A stretch of 64,000 nt of DNA from Paraburkholderia diazotrophica (GCF_900108945.1 NZ_FNYE01000001.1:1-64000), one strand, 5' to 3'; shown: positions 17,261-28,506, counted from the first letter of the stretch. The notes: generated by a model not told the origin, from the letters alone. Made by a program: numbers and translations.

Positions 17261-18058
17261 ATGTCGTCATCGAATGAGAGTCTGAAAGGCAAGGTCGCCG
17301 TCGTCACGGGCGCGGCGAGCGGCATCGGCAAGCAGATCGCGTTGACGCTGTCGGCGGCGGGCGCGGCCGTCGCGATCGCTGACTTGAACCAGGACGGCGC
17401 GAATGCCGTCGCCGAAGAGATCAGGAAGGCCGGCGGCAAGGCGCTCGGCGTCGCGATGGACGTGACGAGCGAAGACGCCGTCACTCAGGGCATCGATAAG
17501 GTCGCGGCCGAACTGGGCTCCGTGGATATCCTGGTGTCGAACGCCGGCATTCAGATCGTCAACCCCATCGAGAACTATTCGTTCGCCGACTGGAAGAAGA
17601 TGCAGGCGATCCACGTCGACGGCGCGTTCCTCACGACAAAGGCCGCACTCAAGCACATGTACAAGGACGATCGCGGCGGCGTCGTGATCTACATGGGCTC
17701 GGTACACTCGCACGAAGCGTCGCCGCTGAAGTCGGCATACGTGACAGCCAAACACGGACTGCTCGGTCTTGCGCGCGTGCTTGCCAAGGAAGGCGCGAAA
17801 CACAATGTGCGTTCGCATGTCGTGTGTCCGGGCTTCGTGCGCACGCCGCTCGTCGACAAGCAGATCCCCGAGCAGGCCAAGGAGCTGGGCATCAGCGAGG
17901 AAGAAGTGGTCAAGCGCGTGATGCTGGGCGGCACGGTGGACGGCGTATTCACGACTGTCGAAGATGTCGCGCAGACGGTGCTGTTCCTGTCGGCATTCCC
18001 GACCGCTGCGCTCACGGGCCAATCGTTCATCGTGAGCCACGGCTGGTACATGCAATAA
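17261..18058 (+). CDS. bdhA: 3-hydroxybutyrate dehydrogenase
   Basis: This 265-residue classical SDR has the Rossmann motif [12 protein letters not shown] in SNAGIQIV, the catalytic Ser in YMGSVHS and YVTAKHG (Tyr-x3-Lys), and a C-terminal [11 protein letters not shown]. The overall pattern fits D-3-hydroxybutyrate dehydrogenase, which converts 3-hydroxybutyrate to acetoacetate with NAD+. In PHB-storing beta-proteobacteria this recycles the polymer. The patatin gene follows after 15 bp with its own ribosome binding site, so the two form an operon. Other substrate ranges within the family are possible. Confidence 0.88.
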   Translation: MSSSNESLKGKVAVVTGAASGIGKQIALTLSAAGAAVAIADLNQDGANAVAEEIRKAGGKALGVAMDVTSEDAVTQGIDKVAAELGSVDILVSNAGIQIVNPIENYSFADWKKMQAIHVDGAFLTTKAALKHMYKDDRGGVVIYMGSVHSHEASPLKSAYVTAKHGLLGLARVLAKEGAKHNVRSHVVCPGFVRTPLVDKQIPEQAKELGISEEEVVKRVMLGGTVDGVFTTVEDVAQTVLFLSAFPTAALTGQSFIVSHGWYMQ

Positions 18059-18073
18059 GAACGGAGGGTGATG

Positions 18074-19324
18074 ATGGCGCAACGCGAATCACAACGCAGC
18101 GTGAAGCGGGAGCGCGCCGGCGGCGCCGGTGCGGAGGAGGGCGAACGGGTGGGCGCGTCGTCCGGCGTTCGCGCCAGTCATCACATCGAGCTGCCGCAGT
18201 ACGAAACGGTCGCGCTGGTGCTGCAGGGCGGCGGCGCGCTCGGCGCATATCAGGCGGGCGTCTACCAGGGGCTCGACGAGGCCGGCATTTTGCCGAACTG
18301 GCTCGCTGGCATTTCGATTGGCGCGTTGAACACGGCGATCATCGCGGGCAACGCGCCCAAACATCGCGTCGAAAAGCTGCACGAGTTCTGGGAGACGATC
18401 TGCCAGCCGGCCTACGGTCCGCCCGTGCCGCCGTCCATCGAGCACGCGCTCTTCAATTCGAACGACGCCGTACGCAAGATGTTCACGGCGATGCAGGCAG
18501 TCGGCGCGCTCGTCGACGGGCAGAAGGGTTTCTTCACGCCGCGCTTTCCGCCGCCGTTGCCTGCCGTGTCGGTTCCGCCGCAAAACGCGAGCTACTACGA
18601 CACGACGCCGCTCAAGGCGACGCTCGAGCGGCTATGCGATTTCGACCGGATCAACTCGAAAGAGATGCGCGTATCGGTCGGCGCGGTGAACGTGCATACG
18701 GGCAACTTCGCGTACTTCGACAACACGCATACGACGCTCAAGCCCGAGCATTTCATGGCATCAGGCGCGTTGCCGCCGGGCTTCGGGGCCGTGGAGATCG
18801 ACGGCGAGTACTACTGGGACGGCGGGCTGATGTCGAATACGCCACTCGCCGAGGTCGCGCAGGCAAGCCCGCGCCGCGATACGCTCGCCTTTCAGGTCGA
18901 TCTGTGGAGCGCGATCGGCCCCGTGCCCGACAACATCACCGACGTGCAGGGTCGTGTCAAGGACATCCAGTATTCGAGCCGGACGCGCTTCGTCACGGAC
19001 ACGATGCGGCATTCGCAGCGCTTTCGGCATGTGCTGCGCGAAGTGCTTGAGCGCGTGTCGCCGGAGCATCGCAACGATCCGTGGTGCAAGCTCGCGGAGC
19101 AACTCGCGTGCTCGAAGCGCTACAACATCATTCACCTGATCTACCGGGACAAGGAATACGAAGGACACTACAAGGACTACCAGTTCGGCTTGTCGACGAT
19201 GCATCAGCATTGGGCAAGCGGTCTGGACGATATCCGCAACTCGCTTGCGCAACCGGGCTGGCTCGACATGCCGGACAACGACGCGAGCTTCGTCACGCAT
19301 GACATTCATCGCGATTCACGTTGA
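18074..19324 (+). CDS. Patatin-like phospholipase with DUF3734 tail
   Basis: This 416-residue protein has the patatin oxyanion motif GGGALGAYQAG (53-62), the nucleophile Ser81 in GISIGA and the Asp of the dyad in YWDGGLMSNTPL. The C-terminal third (YNIIHLIYRDKEYEGHYKDYQFG) matches DUF3734, found with patatins in Burkholderiales. Three starts compete (GTG 18068, ATG 18071, ATG 18074). GGAGG at 18063-18067 best suits 18074. It sits in an operon with 3-hydroxybutyrate dehydrogenase, so a role in lipid or PHB-granule turnover is plausible but inferred. Confidence 0.87.
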   Translation: MAQRESQRSVKRERAGGAGAEEGERVGASSGVRASHHIELPQYETVALVLQGGGALGAYQAGVYQGLDEAGILPNWLAGISIGALNTAIIAGNAPKHRVEKLHEFWETICQPAYGPPVPPSIEHALFNSNDAVRKMFTAMQAVGALVDGQKGFFTPRFPPPLPAVSVPPQNASYYDTTPLKATLERLCDFDRINSKEMRVSVGAVNVHTGNFAYFDNTHTTLKPEHFMASGALPPGFGAVEIDGEYYWDGGLMSNTPLAEVAQASPRRDTLAFQVDLWSAIGPVPDNITDVQGRVKDIQYSSRTRFVTDTMRHSQRFRHVLREVLERVSPEHRNDPWCKLAEQLACSKRYNIIHLIYRDKEYEGHYKDYQFGLSTMHQHWASGLDDIRNSLAQPGWLDMPDNDASFVTHDIHRDSR

Positions 19325-19430
19325 GCGTCGTGTCCGACGCCTGCTGATGACGTGTGGCATTGAATGCACGGTTGCCGTCGCGTCGAATGCGCTCGCGAGT
19401 CGGCGTAAGGGCGAGTGGGGCATGACATGA

Positions 19431-19457
19431 AAAAGGCGCTCACGAGGAGCGCCTTTT
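19431..19457. terminator. Bidirectional terminator between patatin and tyrB
   Basis: Arms AAAAGGCGCT and AGCGCCTTTT (10 bp) enclose a 7-base loop, with T-runs in both orientations. It lies between two convergent genes and can end both transcripts. Confidence 0.9.
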
Positions 19458-19517
19458 GACTGGCAGCATGGACTGCCATGCGAGACGAGACGGCGCTGCA
19501 CGCCGTCTCTTTACGAC

Positions 19518-20717
19518 TTACTTCAGGACGGCAGCAACCGCGTTGGCCACGACGTCCAGATTGCGTGTGTTCAGCGCGGCCACGCAGATACGGCCCGTGC
19601 TGACGGCGTAGATGCCAAATTCTTCGCGCAGACGGTCAACTTGCGGCGCCGTCAGACCCGAGTACGAGAACATGCCGCGTTGCGCGTTGACGAAGCTGAA
19701 GTCGCGGTCGATGCCCGCCGCCTTCAGACGCTCGACGAGACCATTGCGCATCGCGCGGATGCGGTCGCGCATTTCTCCCAGTTCCGTCTCCCACGTTGCG
19801 CGCAGTTCCGGCGAAGCGAGTACCGCTGCGACGACGGCACCGCCGTGCGTCGGCGGGTTCGAATAGTTCGTGCGAATTACGCGCTTGAGTTGCGACAGCA
19901 CGCGCACAGCCTCTTCCTTGCTGCCCGTGATGATCGACAGTGCGCCGACGCGTTCGCCGTACAGCGAGAACGACTTCGAAAACGACGACGACACGAACAC
20001 GTTCAGCTCCGATTGCGCGAAGAGACGCACGGCAGCCGCGTCGGCGTCGATGCCGTCGCCGAAGCCCTGATAGGCGATGTCGAGGAACGGCACCAGTTCG
20101 CGTGCCTTCACGACTTCGACCACCTGGCGCCACTGGTCGACCGTGAGATCGACGCCCGTCGGGTTGTGGCAGCACGCGTGCAGCACGACGACTGTGCCCG
20201 GTGCGTAGCTATTGAGCGCCGACAGCATGCCTTCGAAGTTCACGCCATGCGTCTTTGCGTCGTAGTACGGGTACGACACGACTTCGAAGCCAGCGCTTTC
20301 GAACAGCGCGCGGTGGTTTTCCCAGCTCGGATCGCTGATTGCGACCTTCGCCGCCGGATTGAGGCGCTTCAGGAAATCCGCGCCGATTTTCAGCGCGCCC
20401 GTGCCGCCCAGCGCCTGCGCCGTCACGACACGGCCAGCGGCGATCAGCGGCGAGTCGTTGCCGAGCAGCAGCTTCTGCACCGCTGCGTCATAGACGGCGA
20501 TGCCTTCGATCGGCAGATAGCCGCGCGGCAGCGCGGCTTCAACGCGTGCCTTTTCTGCTTCGCGGACGGCGCGCAGCAGAGGAATCTTGCCTTCTTCGTT
20601 GGTGTACACGCCGACACCCAAATTGACTTTAGTGGTGCGCGTGTCGGCATTGAAGGCTTCGTTCAGGCCCAGAATCGGGTCGCGGGGAGCAAGTTCGACG
20701 GCGGAGAACAGAGACAT
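19518..20717 (-). CDS. tyrB: Aromatic amino acid / aspartate aminotransferase
   Basis: This 399-residue class I PLP aminotransferase begins SLFSAVELAPRDPILGLNEAF. The PLP lysine is Lys248 in SSFSKSFSLYGERVG. It also has the CCHNPTGVDLT cofactor-binding segment and a C-terminal arginine region (GRICVAALN). AspC and TyrB cannot be fully told apart by eye, but the group is typically annotated as aromatic amino acid aminotransferase. It moves amino groups between aspartate, tyrosine or phenylalanine and 2-oxoglutarate in the cytoplasm. It is divergent from uvrB. Confidence 0.9.
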   Translation of the reverse strand: MSLFSAVELAPRDPILGLNEAFNADTRTTKVNLGVGVYTNEEGKIPLLRAVREAEKARVEAALPRGYLPIEGIAVYDAAVQKLLLGNDSPLIAAGRVVTAQALGGTGALKIGADFLKRLNPAAKVAISDPSWENHRALFESAGFEVVSYPYYDAKTHGVNFEGMLSALNSYAPGTVVVLHACCHNPTGVDLTVDQWRQVVEVVKARELVPFLDIAYQGFGDGIDADAAAVRLFAQSELNVFVSSSFSKSFSLYGERVGALSIITGSKEEAVRVLSQLKRVIRTNYSNPPTHGGAVVAAVLASPELRATWETELGEMRDRIRAMRNGLVERLKAAGIDRDFSFVNAQRGMFSYSGLTAPQVDRLREEFGIYAVSTGRICVAALNTRNLDVVANAVAAVLK

Positions 20718-21092
20718 GATGATTCGGCAGTAGTGAAAAGAGGGACGACTTCGGATGCTGCTAGGAACCGCATGCGGCTCGGGGCGGCGAGGTTCGGAAT
20801 ATGCGATGGGACCATGCTTGGGTCCCGATCATGCTTTCGACGACAGCCGCGCGGGCGCGAACGTGCCATTGTAACGAATCTCGCCGGGCTTTTTTGCGCC
20901 GGGCGCGCTTGCAGATGGATTAATTTGCAATGAAAACAGCGATCTGGCGATGTTTTTTTGCCGCAAACGCATGATTTCCGGCGCAACGGCGTGGGTGGTC
21001 GGGCACGGTTTCAGACGCGAGGTGAGGCGTCGGCTCGACCGTTCGCAAAACGCTAGAATAGTCGTTTGCTCCGGGGCCGAGGTGCCGCTTCC
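20718..21092. other. Divergent tyrB-uvrB promoter region
   Basis: The 375 bp holds no gene. TAGAAT at 21054-21059 is a likely -10 box for uvrB. A GCCGGGC motif occurs twice as a direct repeat around a T6 run (about 20881-20905). I found no CTGT-N8-ACAG LexA site, so SOS control of uvrB is not visible here. Confidence 0.5.
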
Positions 21093-23186
<2,094 letters not shown>

Positions 23187-23550
23187 GGTTTCAGCGACGT
23201 CCTTCAAGACGCACAGATGGTCAACGTGCGGCGCTTTGCCGCCGCGCACATCTGTTTGCCGGATTGCAGTAACGGCATCGTTCTGAAAACAGTGCTTAAA
23301 GCTTCCCGTAAGACCCTGTTGCAGCAAGGCTTTCGACGCGTTCGCATTTGTTCTTCCGCATGAACAGTGATAAACTCCGCCATGTATTGAGAATGGTTCG
23401 CATTACCGTTCGTTACTGCTTTCGCACTTGCGCGAGCGGCATCGAACAATTGGCGAAACACGTGAAGAAATGCGCATGCGAAACCTCTTCGACGCGCCTT
23501 TCCGTTTCCAGCTTTTCCTTGCTTCAGTCTAAAAAAACAAAGGAGTTTCA
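23187..23550. other. Spacer uvrB-ftrA with ftr promoter
   Basis: No gene is supported in this 364 bp. The second half must hold the promoter of the iron operon and contains a Fur-box-like site. A long minus-strand frame here is the tail of a uvrB shadow. Confidence 0.5.
23387..23406. promoter_or_regulatory. Fur-box-like site upstream of ftrA
   Basis: TTGAGAATGGTTCGCATTAC resembles the Fur site GATAATGATAATCATTATC in its GAATG...CATTAC inverted symmetry. It lies about 145 bp before ftrA. The match is moderate, but iron control of this operon is established in relatives. Confidence 0.55.
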
Positions 23551-24099
23551 ATGCGCGTTTCGTCAATTCTGAGCGGCGGCGTTGCTGTCCTCGCTGCCGT
23601 TGCCGCGATGTCGGCGTCGGCTGCTGAATATCCGATCGGCAAGCAGCAGATCCAGGGCGGCATGGAAATCGGCGCCGTGTATCTGCAGCCGATCACGATG
23701 GATCCGGAAGGCATGATGCGCAAGGCATCAGATTCCGACATCCACCTCGAGGCCGACATCCACTCGGTCAAGAAGAATCCGACTGGTTTCGCCGAAGGCG
23801 ACTGGATGCCTTATCTGCAAGTGCGCTACGAGCTGACCAAGCCGGGTTCGAGCTACGACCAGAAGGGTGATCTGATGCCGATGGTCGCCGACGACGGTCC
23901 CCACTACGGCGACAACGTCAAGCTCGCTGGCCCGGGCAAGTATCACCTGAAGCTGATCGTCGAACCGCCGATGCAGAACGGCCATATGGCGTTCGGCCGT
24001 CACGTCGACAAGGAAACGGGCGTCGGTCCGTGGTTCAAGCCGTTCACGATCGAATACGATTTCCCGTTTGCGGGCATCGGCAAGAAGGGCGGTTACTGA
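23551..24099 (+). CDS. ftrA: FtrA/P19-type periplasmic iron protein
   Basis: This 182-residue protein has a signal peptide (ending SASA) and a P19/Tp34 fold. IGKQQIQGGMEIGAVYLQP with Met and Glu ligands, HLEADIHSVKKNPTGFAEGDWMPYL and the EPPMQNGHMAFGRH metal segment are all visible. It binds Fe (and Cu) in the periplasm and hands ferrous iron to the FtrBCD permease complex. AAAGGAG sits 7 bp before the ATG. It is the first gene of a four-gene ferrous iron uptake operon of the Bordetella/Burkholderia type. Confidence 0.92.
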   Translation: MRVSSILSGGVAVLAAVAAMSASAAEYPIGKQQIQGGMEIGAVYLQPITMDPEGMMRKASDSDIHLEADIHSVKKNPTGFAEGDWMPYLQVRYELTKPGSSYDQKGDLMPMVADDGPHYGDNVKLAGPGKYHLKLIVEPPMQNGHMAFGRHVDKETGVGPWFKPFTIEYDFPFAGIGKKGGY

Positions 24100-24174
24100 T
24101 CGCCGTCGATCGCATCGCGATCCCCAATGAAGTGAGCGGCGCGTGAGAGCGCGCCGCATTTCCAGGAAGGGTGC

Positions 24175-24507
24175 ATGAGAGTCAACAAGAAGATTGCCGT
24201 TCTGGCATTGGCCGCATCGTTCATCGGGCTGGTGCACGCGGACGAAGCCGTGACGTTCAAGCTGGAAATGACGGACGGCAAGCTGAATCCGGCGCGTATC
24301 GAAGTGCCCGCCGGCAAGCGCATCAGAATCGAAGTGAAGAACACGGGTAAAGGCGCGGCGGAATTCGAGAGCGTCGAGTTGCGCAAAGAGAAGGTTCTGG
24401 CGCCGGGCGCCGAATCCGTCGTCGTGATCGCTCCGCTCGATCCCGGTACGTACAAGTTTTTTGACGATTTCCATCAACAGGCGCAGGGCGTGATCGTCGC
24501 CAGGTGA
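24175..24507 (+). CDS. ftrB: FtrB cupredoxin-like protein
   Basis: This 110-residue secreted protein has a signal peptide ending LVHA and a small cupredoxin-type beta-barrel (KLEMTDGKLNPARIEVPAG, IRIEVKNTGKGAAEFES, LDPGTYKFFDDFHQQAQG). The usual type-1 copper Cys-His-Met set is not complete, as in other FtrB proteins. In the FtrABCD model it oxidises or relays iron between FtrA and the FtrC permease. It lies 75 bp after ftrA and 61 bp before ftrC on the same strand. Confidence 0.88.
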   Translation: MRVNKKIAVLALAASFIGLVHADEAVTFKLEMTDGKLNPARIEVPAGKRIRIEVKNTGKGAAEFESVELRKEKVLAPGAESVVVIAPLDPGTYKFFDDFHQQAQGVIVAR

Positions 24508-24568
24508 TGTCGTCGCGGCGAGCCGTAACACGGACGCGCGGCGTCCACTGAAGCAGTTGGAGGTTTCG

Positions 24569-25414
24569 ATGGGTCAGGTGGTGTTCATCGTTTGGCGGGA
24601 GAGCGTCGAGGCGCTGCTCGTCGTCGGGATTCTGTACGCGTGGCTGAAGAATGGCGACGAGCAGGCGCGCCATGGTCTGCCGTATCTGTGGGCGGGCGTG
24701 GCGGCCGGCGTGCTGGCCGCGATCGGCCTGGGCGCGGCGCTGGTCGGGTTCACCGAGGTATTGTCGGGCGATGCGCAGGACTATTTCCAGACGGCGATGG
24801 TGCTGATCGCTTGTGTGCTGATCGTGCAGATGGTGCTGTGGATGAAATCGCACGGACGCACGCTCAAACGGGACATGGAACAGTCGCTCAAGAAGAGCAC
24901 GCAGGACGCGAACTGGTGGGGCATCGCCGTGCTCGTCGCGCTGGCGATCGCGCGCGAGGGCAGCGAGACGGTGATCTTCCTGTACGGTCTCGGCTTTGGC
25001 CAGTCGGGCCATGTGGACGCGAGCCAGGTGATTGCCGTTGTCGTCGGCCTTGGCCTTGCGTTCATCACGTTCTATGTGCTGCAGCTGGGCGGCAAGATAT
25101 TTTCATGGCGGCTCTTTTTCCGCATCACGGAAATGATGCTGCTGTTCCTCGGCGCGGGTCTGTTTCAGACGGGCGTCGACAAGCTGATCGACAAGGAAAT
25201 CCTGCCGACCATCTTCGACCGGCTGTGGAACACATCGATGATCCTCGACGATTCCAGCACGTTCGGCTCGCTCGTCGCGACGCTCACCGGCTATCGTGCT
25301 CATCCCGCGTTGATGAACCTGATCACCTATGCGCTGTACTGGGCCGTCGTCTGGCTGCTGCTGCGCCGCGCGAAGCGCGGCCCGGCGCGGCAACCCGCGG
25401 GGCGCGCGGCATGA
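24569..25414 (+). CDS. ftrC: FtrC, FTR1-family iron permease
   Basis: This 281-residue multi-pass membrane protein has two REXXE iron-binding motifs, RESVE (10-14) and REGSE (129-133), the hallmark of FTR1/EfeU permeases. About seven hydrophobic helices can be seen. I use ATG 24569, which has TTGGAGG just upstream. A TTG four codons earlier overlaps that ribosome binding site and is less likely. The stop overlaps the ftrD start (ATGA). It moves iron across the inner membrane, coupled to FtrA/B and FtrD. Confidence 0.95.
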   Translation: MGQVVFIVWRESVEALLVVGILYAWLKNGDEQARHGLPYLWAGVAAGVLAAIGLGAALVGFTEVLSGDAQDYFQTAMVLIACVLIVQMVLWMKSHGRTLKRDMEQSLKKSTQDANWWGIAVLVALAIAREGSETVIFLYGLGFGQSGHVDASQVIAVVVGLGLAFITFYVLQLGGKIFSWRLFFRITEMMLLFLGAGLFQTGVDKLIDKEILPTIFDRLWNTSMILDDSSTFGSLVATLTGYRAHPALMNLITYALYWAVVWLLLRRAKRGPARQPAGRAA

Positions 25415-26817
25415 GCAGTGTCGTTGCGAATCGCCGCAGCCGTCTTGCGGAAGTCGGCCACTGGATGCAGCGCCACGGCGCTGTCATCCGCGGCATTCAG
25501 TGGATGGTCGTTGGCGTCTACGCGTTTCTGATTCTCGTGCCTGCGTTCACCGAACTGCCGGGCGACACTGCGCATCTGTGGAGCAACCTGACGCTCGCCG
25601 CGCAGTTCGTTTTCTGGGGCATCTGGTGGCCATTCGTGCTGCTGTCGATGGTGATGCTCGGACGCGTCTGGTGCGGTGTGCTGTGTCCCGAAGGCGCGCT
25701 GTCGGAGTTCGCGAGCAAATACGGACGAGGCCGGGCGATTCCGCACTGGATGCGCTGGGGCGGCTGGCCATTCGTCGCATTCGGTCTGACGACGATCTAC
25801 GGCCAGATGGTCAGCGTCTACCAGTATCCGAAAGCGGTGTTGCTGGTGCTCGGCGGCTCCACATTGGGCGCGATGGTCATCGGATTGCTCTATGGCCGTG
25901 AGAAGCGCGTCTGGTGCAAATACCTGTGCCCTGTGAATGGGGTTTTTTCGCTTCTGGCGCGGCTCGCGCCGTTTCACTACAAGGTCGATGAGGACGCGTG
26001 GCGCCGCTCGTACAAGCAGGGCGAGCACGGTCATCGCGTGATTCCCATCAACTGCGCGCCGCTCGTGCCGTTGCGCAACATGAAGGGCGCGTCGTCGTGC
26101 CATATGTGCGGCCGTTGCAGCGGGCATCGCGACGCGATCGCGCTGACGTGGCGCAAGCCGTCGTCGGAAGTGGTCGATCTCGGCGACAAGCAGGCGAGCG
26201 CCTGGGACACGGCGCTGATCCTGTACGGCCTGCTCGGCATCGCGATCGGCGCGTTCCACTGGACGGGCTCGCCGTGGTTCATCGACGTCAAGCAGACGCT
26301 CGCGACGTGGTTCATCGATCACGACATCATGTGGCCGCTCGACACGAATGCGCCGTGGTTCGTGTTCACGCACTATCCGGAGCAGAACGACGTCTTCTCG
26401 TGGCTCGACGGCGGGATGATCATCGGCTACATCCTCGCGACGGGCGCCTTCTACGGCACGGCGCTGCTGGCGCTGCTGGCGGGCGCGACGCGCACGCTGG
26501 GCCGCTTCGACACGACGCGCCTGCATCATCTCGCGCAGGCGCTGATTCCGATTGCGGGCACGGGCGTGTTCCTCGGGCTTTCGGCAACGACGCTGTCGCT
26601 GCTGAAGGCCGAGCATGTGCCGATCGACTGGGCTTCGGATGTGCGCATCGCGATTCTCGTGATCGCGAACGCGTGGAGCGCGTGGCTCGCGTGGCTCGTG
26701 ACGCGCCGCTACACCTCGCACATTTTGCAGCGCGGGCTCGCGATGGTATGGTTCATGGCGGCATTGGCGGTCGTCGATAGTGCGTGGTGGCTGATGTTCT
26801 GGGGCTGGACGCACTGA
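25411..26817 (+). CDS. ftrD: FtrD, polyferredoxin membrane protein
   Basis: This 468-residue membrane protein has several helices and 4Fe-4S ligands. Two CxxxCP motifs (VWCGVLCPEGALSE and VWCKYLCPVNG) resemble NapH/NosR, and CHMCGRCSGH follows. It overlaps ftrC by 4 bp. In FtrABCD it is proposed to move electrons from the iron-oxidation step into the quinone pool. A much longer frame starting at 24592 is the ftrC shadow; the real start is the ATG at 25411. Confidence 0.93.
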   Translation: MSSVVANRRSRLAEVGHWMQRHGAVIRGIQWMVVGVYAFLILVPAFTELPGDTAHLWSNLTLAAQFVFWGIWWPFVLLSMVMLGRVWCGVLCPEGALSEFASKYGRGRAIPHWMRWGGWPFVAFGLTTIYGQMVSVYQYPKAVLLVLGGSTLGAMVIGLLYGREKRVWCKYLCPVNGVFSLLARLAPFHYKVDEDAWRRSYKQGEHGHRVIPINCAPLVPLRNMKGASSCHMCGRCSGHRDAIALTWRKPSSEVVDLGDKQASAWDTALILYGLLGIAIGAFHWTGSPWFIDVKQTLATWFIDHDIMWPLDTNAPWFVFTHYPEQNDVFSWLDGGMIIGYILATGAFYGTALLALLAGATRTLGRFDTTRLHHLAQALIPIAGTGVFLGLSATTLSLLKAEHVPIDWASDVRIAILVIANAWSAWLAWLVTRRYTSHILQRGLAMVWFMAALAVVDSAWWLMFWGWTH

Positions 26818-26848
26818 AGGCGCGCCGCGTTTTCCAGCGAGGTAGCCT

Positions 26849-27256
26849 GTGAGAACCAAACCCGTACTGACCGACGAAGACGTCAAGAAAATGGCGGCCG
26901 CCGCCGAGGCGCACGCGGTGGCCAATCACTGGATCGTGACGATCGCCATCCTCGACGATGGCGGTCATCTGCTCCATCTGCACCGGATGGACGGCGCCGC
27001 GCCGGGCACGGTCGACATGGCGACCGCGAAGGGGCGCACGGCTGTACTCGGGCGCCGCGAAACCAAGGTCTATGAAGACGTGATCAAGCAGGGGCGCACG
27101 GCGTTTCTAAGCGCGCCGATCACGGCGATGGTCGAGGGCGGCGTGCCCGTCCTCGTGGACGGCGAGACGGTCGGTGCGATCGGCGTATCGGGCGTGAAGT
27201 CGGAGCAGGATGCGGCGATCGCGCGCGCGGGCATCGCCGCGCTGGAGATCGGCTGA
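26849..27256 (+). CDS. GlcG/HbpS-like heme-binding family protein
   Basis: This 135-residue protein resembles HbpS/GlcG (DUF336): DVKKMAAAAEAHAVANHW, VTIAILDDGGHLLHLHRMDGA, TAKGRTA and GVPVLVDGETVGAIGVSG. Some members bind heme or cobalamin and others have no known ligand. It starts at GTG 26849 just after ftrD and is followed by a terminator, so it is probably the last gene of the iron operon. A cytoplasmic role in heme or iron handling is inferred from context. Confidence 0.85.
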   Translation: MRTKPVLTDEDVKKMAAAAEAHAVANHWIVTIAILDDGGHLLHLHRMDGAAPGTVDMATAKGRTAVLGRRETKVYEDVIKQGRTAFLSAPITAMVEGGVPVLVDGETVGAIGVSGVKSEQDAAIARAGIAALEIG

Positions 27257-27316
27257 CGCCGTTTTTCCGCCGTCGGCCGAGGCTCGCGATTCCGCGCGAC
27301 ACGCCTTCAAGGACAA

Positions 27317-27348
27317 AAGCCGTGCGGATGTATTCATCCACACGGCTT
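27317..27348. terminator. Terminator after the ftr operon
   Basis: A strong hairpin: AAGCCGTG-C-GGATG pairs with CATCC-A-CACGGCTT around a TATT loop, with one mismatch. It lies 60 bp after the HbpS-like gene. Confidence 0.85.
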
Positions 27349-27559
27349 CATCTCGTTTGAACGTCGCGCGCTGTTCGTTGCGCGCGCTTTATAGTGCTAT
27401 CCGCGGTGAGAACCCAAAAAAGCGGCCTGGCTGGCTGAGACGGCTGGCTTGGTGTCTGCACGAAGGGGTCTAGATCTCGCGTGCAAGCCGTCGTGGCTGG
27501 CTAATGCCCAACACCTCTCGGAGAGGTGGTCCCCACAATACCCGGTTCTACTGCAATCG
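27349..27559. other. Spacer between ftr terminator and hemP
   Basis: No gene is supported. A perfect 17-bp palindrome, CACCTCTC-G-GAGAGGTG (27512-27528), lies 32 bp past the hemP stop and may end its transcript, though no T-run follows. Confidence 0.5.
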
Positions 27560-27847
27560 TTACTTGGTCAGGATCAGCTTGCCCAGACGCGTCGCGCGCA
27601 GTTGATACGTCTCGCCGTTATGCACGATGCTCACGTGGCTGCGGCCCTGAAGCAGCGCGTCGCTGGTCAATACGCGCTCGGTCGGCTCGGCGGGTCGTGC
27701 GGCGTTACTGCCGCTGCCGTTGCCGGTGCGGCTTTCGGCGGGTGCCGTCGTGACGGACTTCGCCGGGCGGCCGGTCGTCAGTGCCGCAGCGGCGGGGCGG
27801 CGCAGGCTGAGCGTGGAAGAGCGAGTCGTGTTCGTCATGCTTGCCAT
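27560..27847 (-). CDS. hemP: Hemin uptake protein HemP, N-terminally extended
   Basis: The last 28 residues (GRSHVSIVHNGETYQLRATR followed by LGKLILTK) are the conserved HemP signature. The first two thirds are Ala/Thr/Arg-rich and variable. The start is uncertain between ATG 27847 and ATG 27838. At about 95 residues it is longer than the typical 50-65. In Burkholderia HemP acts as an activator of heme-uptake genes under iron limitation. A strong Fur-type site sits about 30 bp upstream, so it should be repressed by iron. No heme receptor gene is adjacent. Confidence 0.85.
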   Translation of the reverse strand: MASMTNTTRSSTLSLRRPAAAALTTGRPAKSVTTAPAESRTGNGSGSNAARPAEPTERVLTSDALLQGRSHVSIVHNGETYQLRATRLGKLILTK

Positions 27848-27875
27848 CGGTTCGTCGATTTGTTGGATTGATTCT

Positions 27876-27894
27876 AAATGATAACCATTCCTAT
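27876..27894. promoter_or_regulatory. Fur box of hemP
   Basis: AAATGATAACCATTCCTAT; on the minus strand this reads ATAGGAATGGTTATCATTT, close to the Fur consensus. It lies at the position expected for the hemP promoter. Confidence 0.78.
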
Positions 27895-27977
27895 TCACAA
27901 GGCAGCGAAATCAATCGGCAAGGCGTTTCGATAGGCAGAGGATTGCGCCGCACGGAGCGTCCGGCGGCGCGCAGGAT

Positions 27978-28469
27978 TTAATGCAGCTGGTCAGGCGTAT
28001 TGCGCGTGCTGACGTACTGGCGGATCAGCCGGACAGTGTCGATGTCCGACTCGCGATACGCCGATTTCACGATCTCTTCCGTCTGACGCGCGTCGGGATC
28101 GCCGTTGTCGTCGGCGGAGGGCAGGCTCGTTTTGTACTCGAAGCGCAAAAAGAGCTGCAACTCGTCAGGCTGCTCGATCGTCATCGTCAGCGATCCCCCG
28201 ACGTATTCGGCCGTCGCGAGGATGTCGTAACGCACGCTGTCCTTCGGCGTGAGCGTCACGTGATCGCGCACGGTTGCCTGGCCGTAGTGCAGTTCACGTT
28301 CCATCGTGCTATCGGTGCGCGAGAGGATCGAGCAGCTGTCGAGGCCGATCACGAACAGCTGCGGCTGCTCGGCGCGCAGCACGAGCCCCTCCCACAGCTG
28401 TTCGCGCGTCAGCGATTCGACGAGCGGATTCAGCGGATCGTTAATCTGGATCAGATGTTCGAAGTTCAA
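27978..28469 (-). CDS. AtaL-like SRPBCC protein (DUF1857)
   Basis: This 163-residue protein matches DUF1857/AtaL: FEHLIQINDPLNPLVESLTR at the N-terminus, the LWEGLVLRAEQPQLFV segment, then DHVTLTPKDSVRYDIL and FRFEYKTSLP. The fold is a START/SRPBCC helix-grip that binds hydrophobic ligands, with no assigned reaction. It is followed on the minus side by no partner; the OsmC gene lies 37 bp upstream on the same strand and may share a transcript. Confidence 0.85.
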   Translation of the reverse strand: MNFEHLIQINDPLNPLVESLTREQLWEGLVLRAEQPQLFVIGLDSCSILSRTDSTMERELHYGQATVRDHVTLTPKDSVRYDILATAEYVGGSLTMTIEQPDELQLFLRFEYKTSLPSADDNGDPDARQTEEIVKSAYRESDIDTVRLIRQYVSTRNTPDQLH

Positions 28470-28506
28470 GGCGGCAGCTTCCTTCTAAAGCCCAAGGTTT
28501 ATAGCG

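Noticed and set aside
20718..21092. LexA box before uvrB
   Set aside because: I found no CTGT-N8-ACAG or close variant in the spacer, although uvrB is SOS-controlled in some bacteria.
24592..26817. One long frame spanning ftrC and ftrD
   Set aside because: The first part is an out-of-frame read of ftrC and is Arg-rich without domains. The real FtrD starts at 25411.
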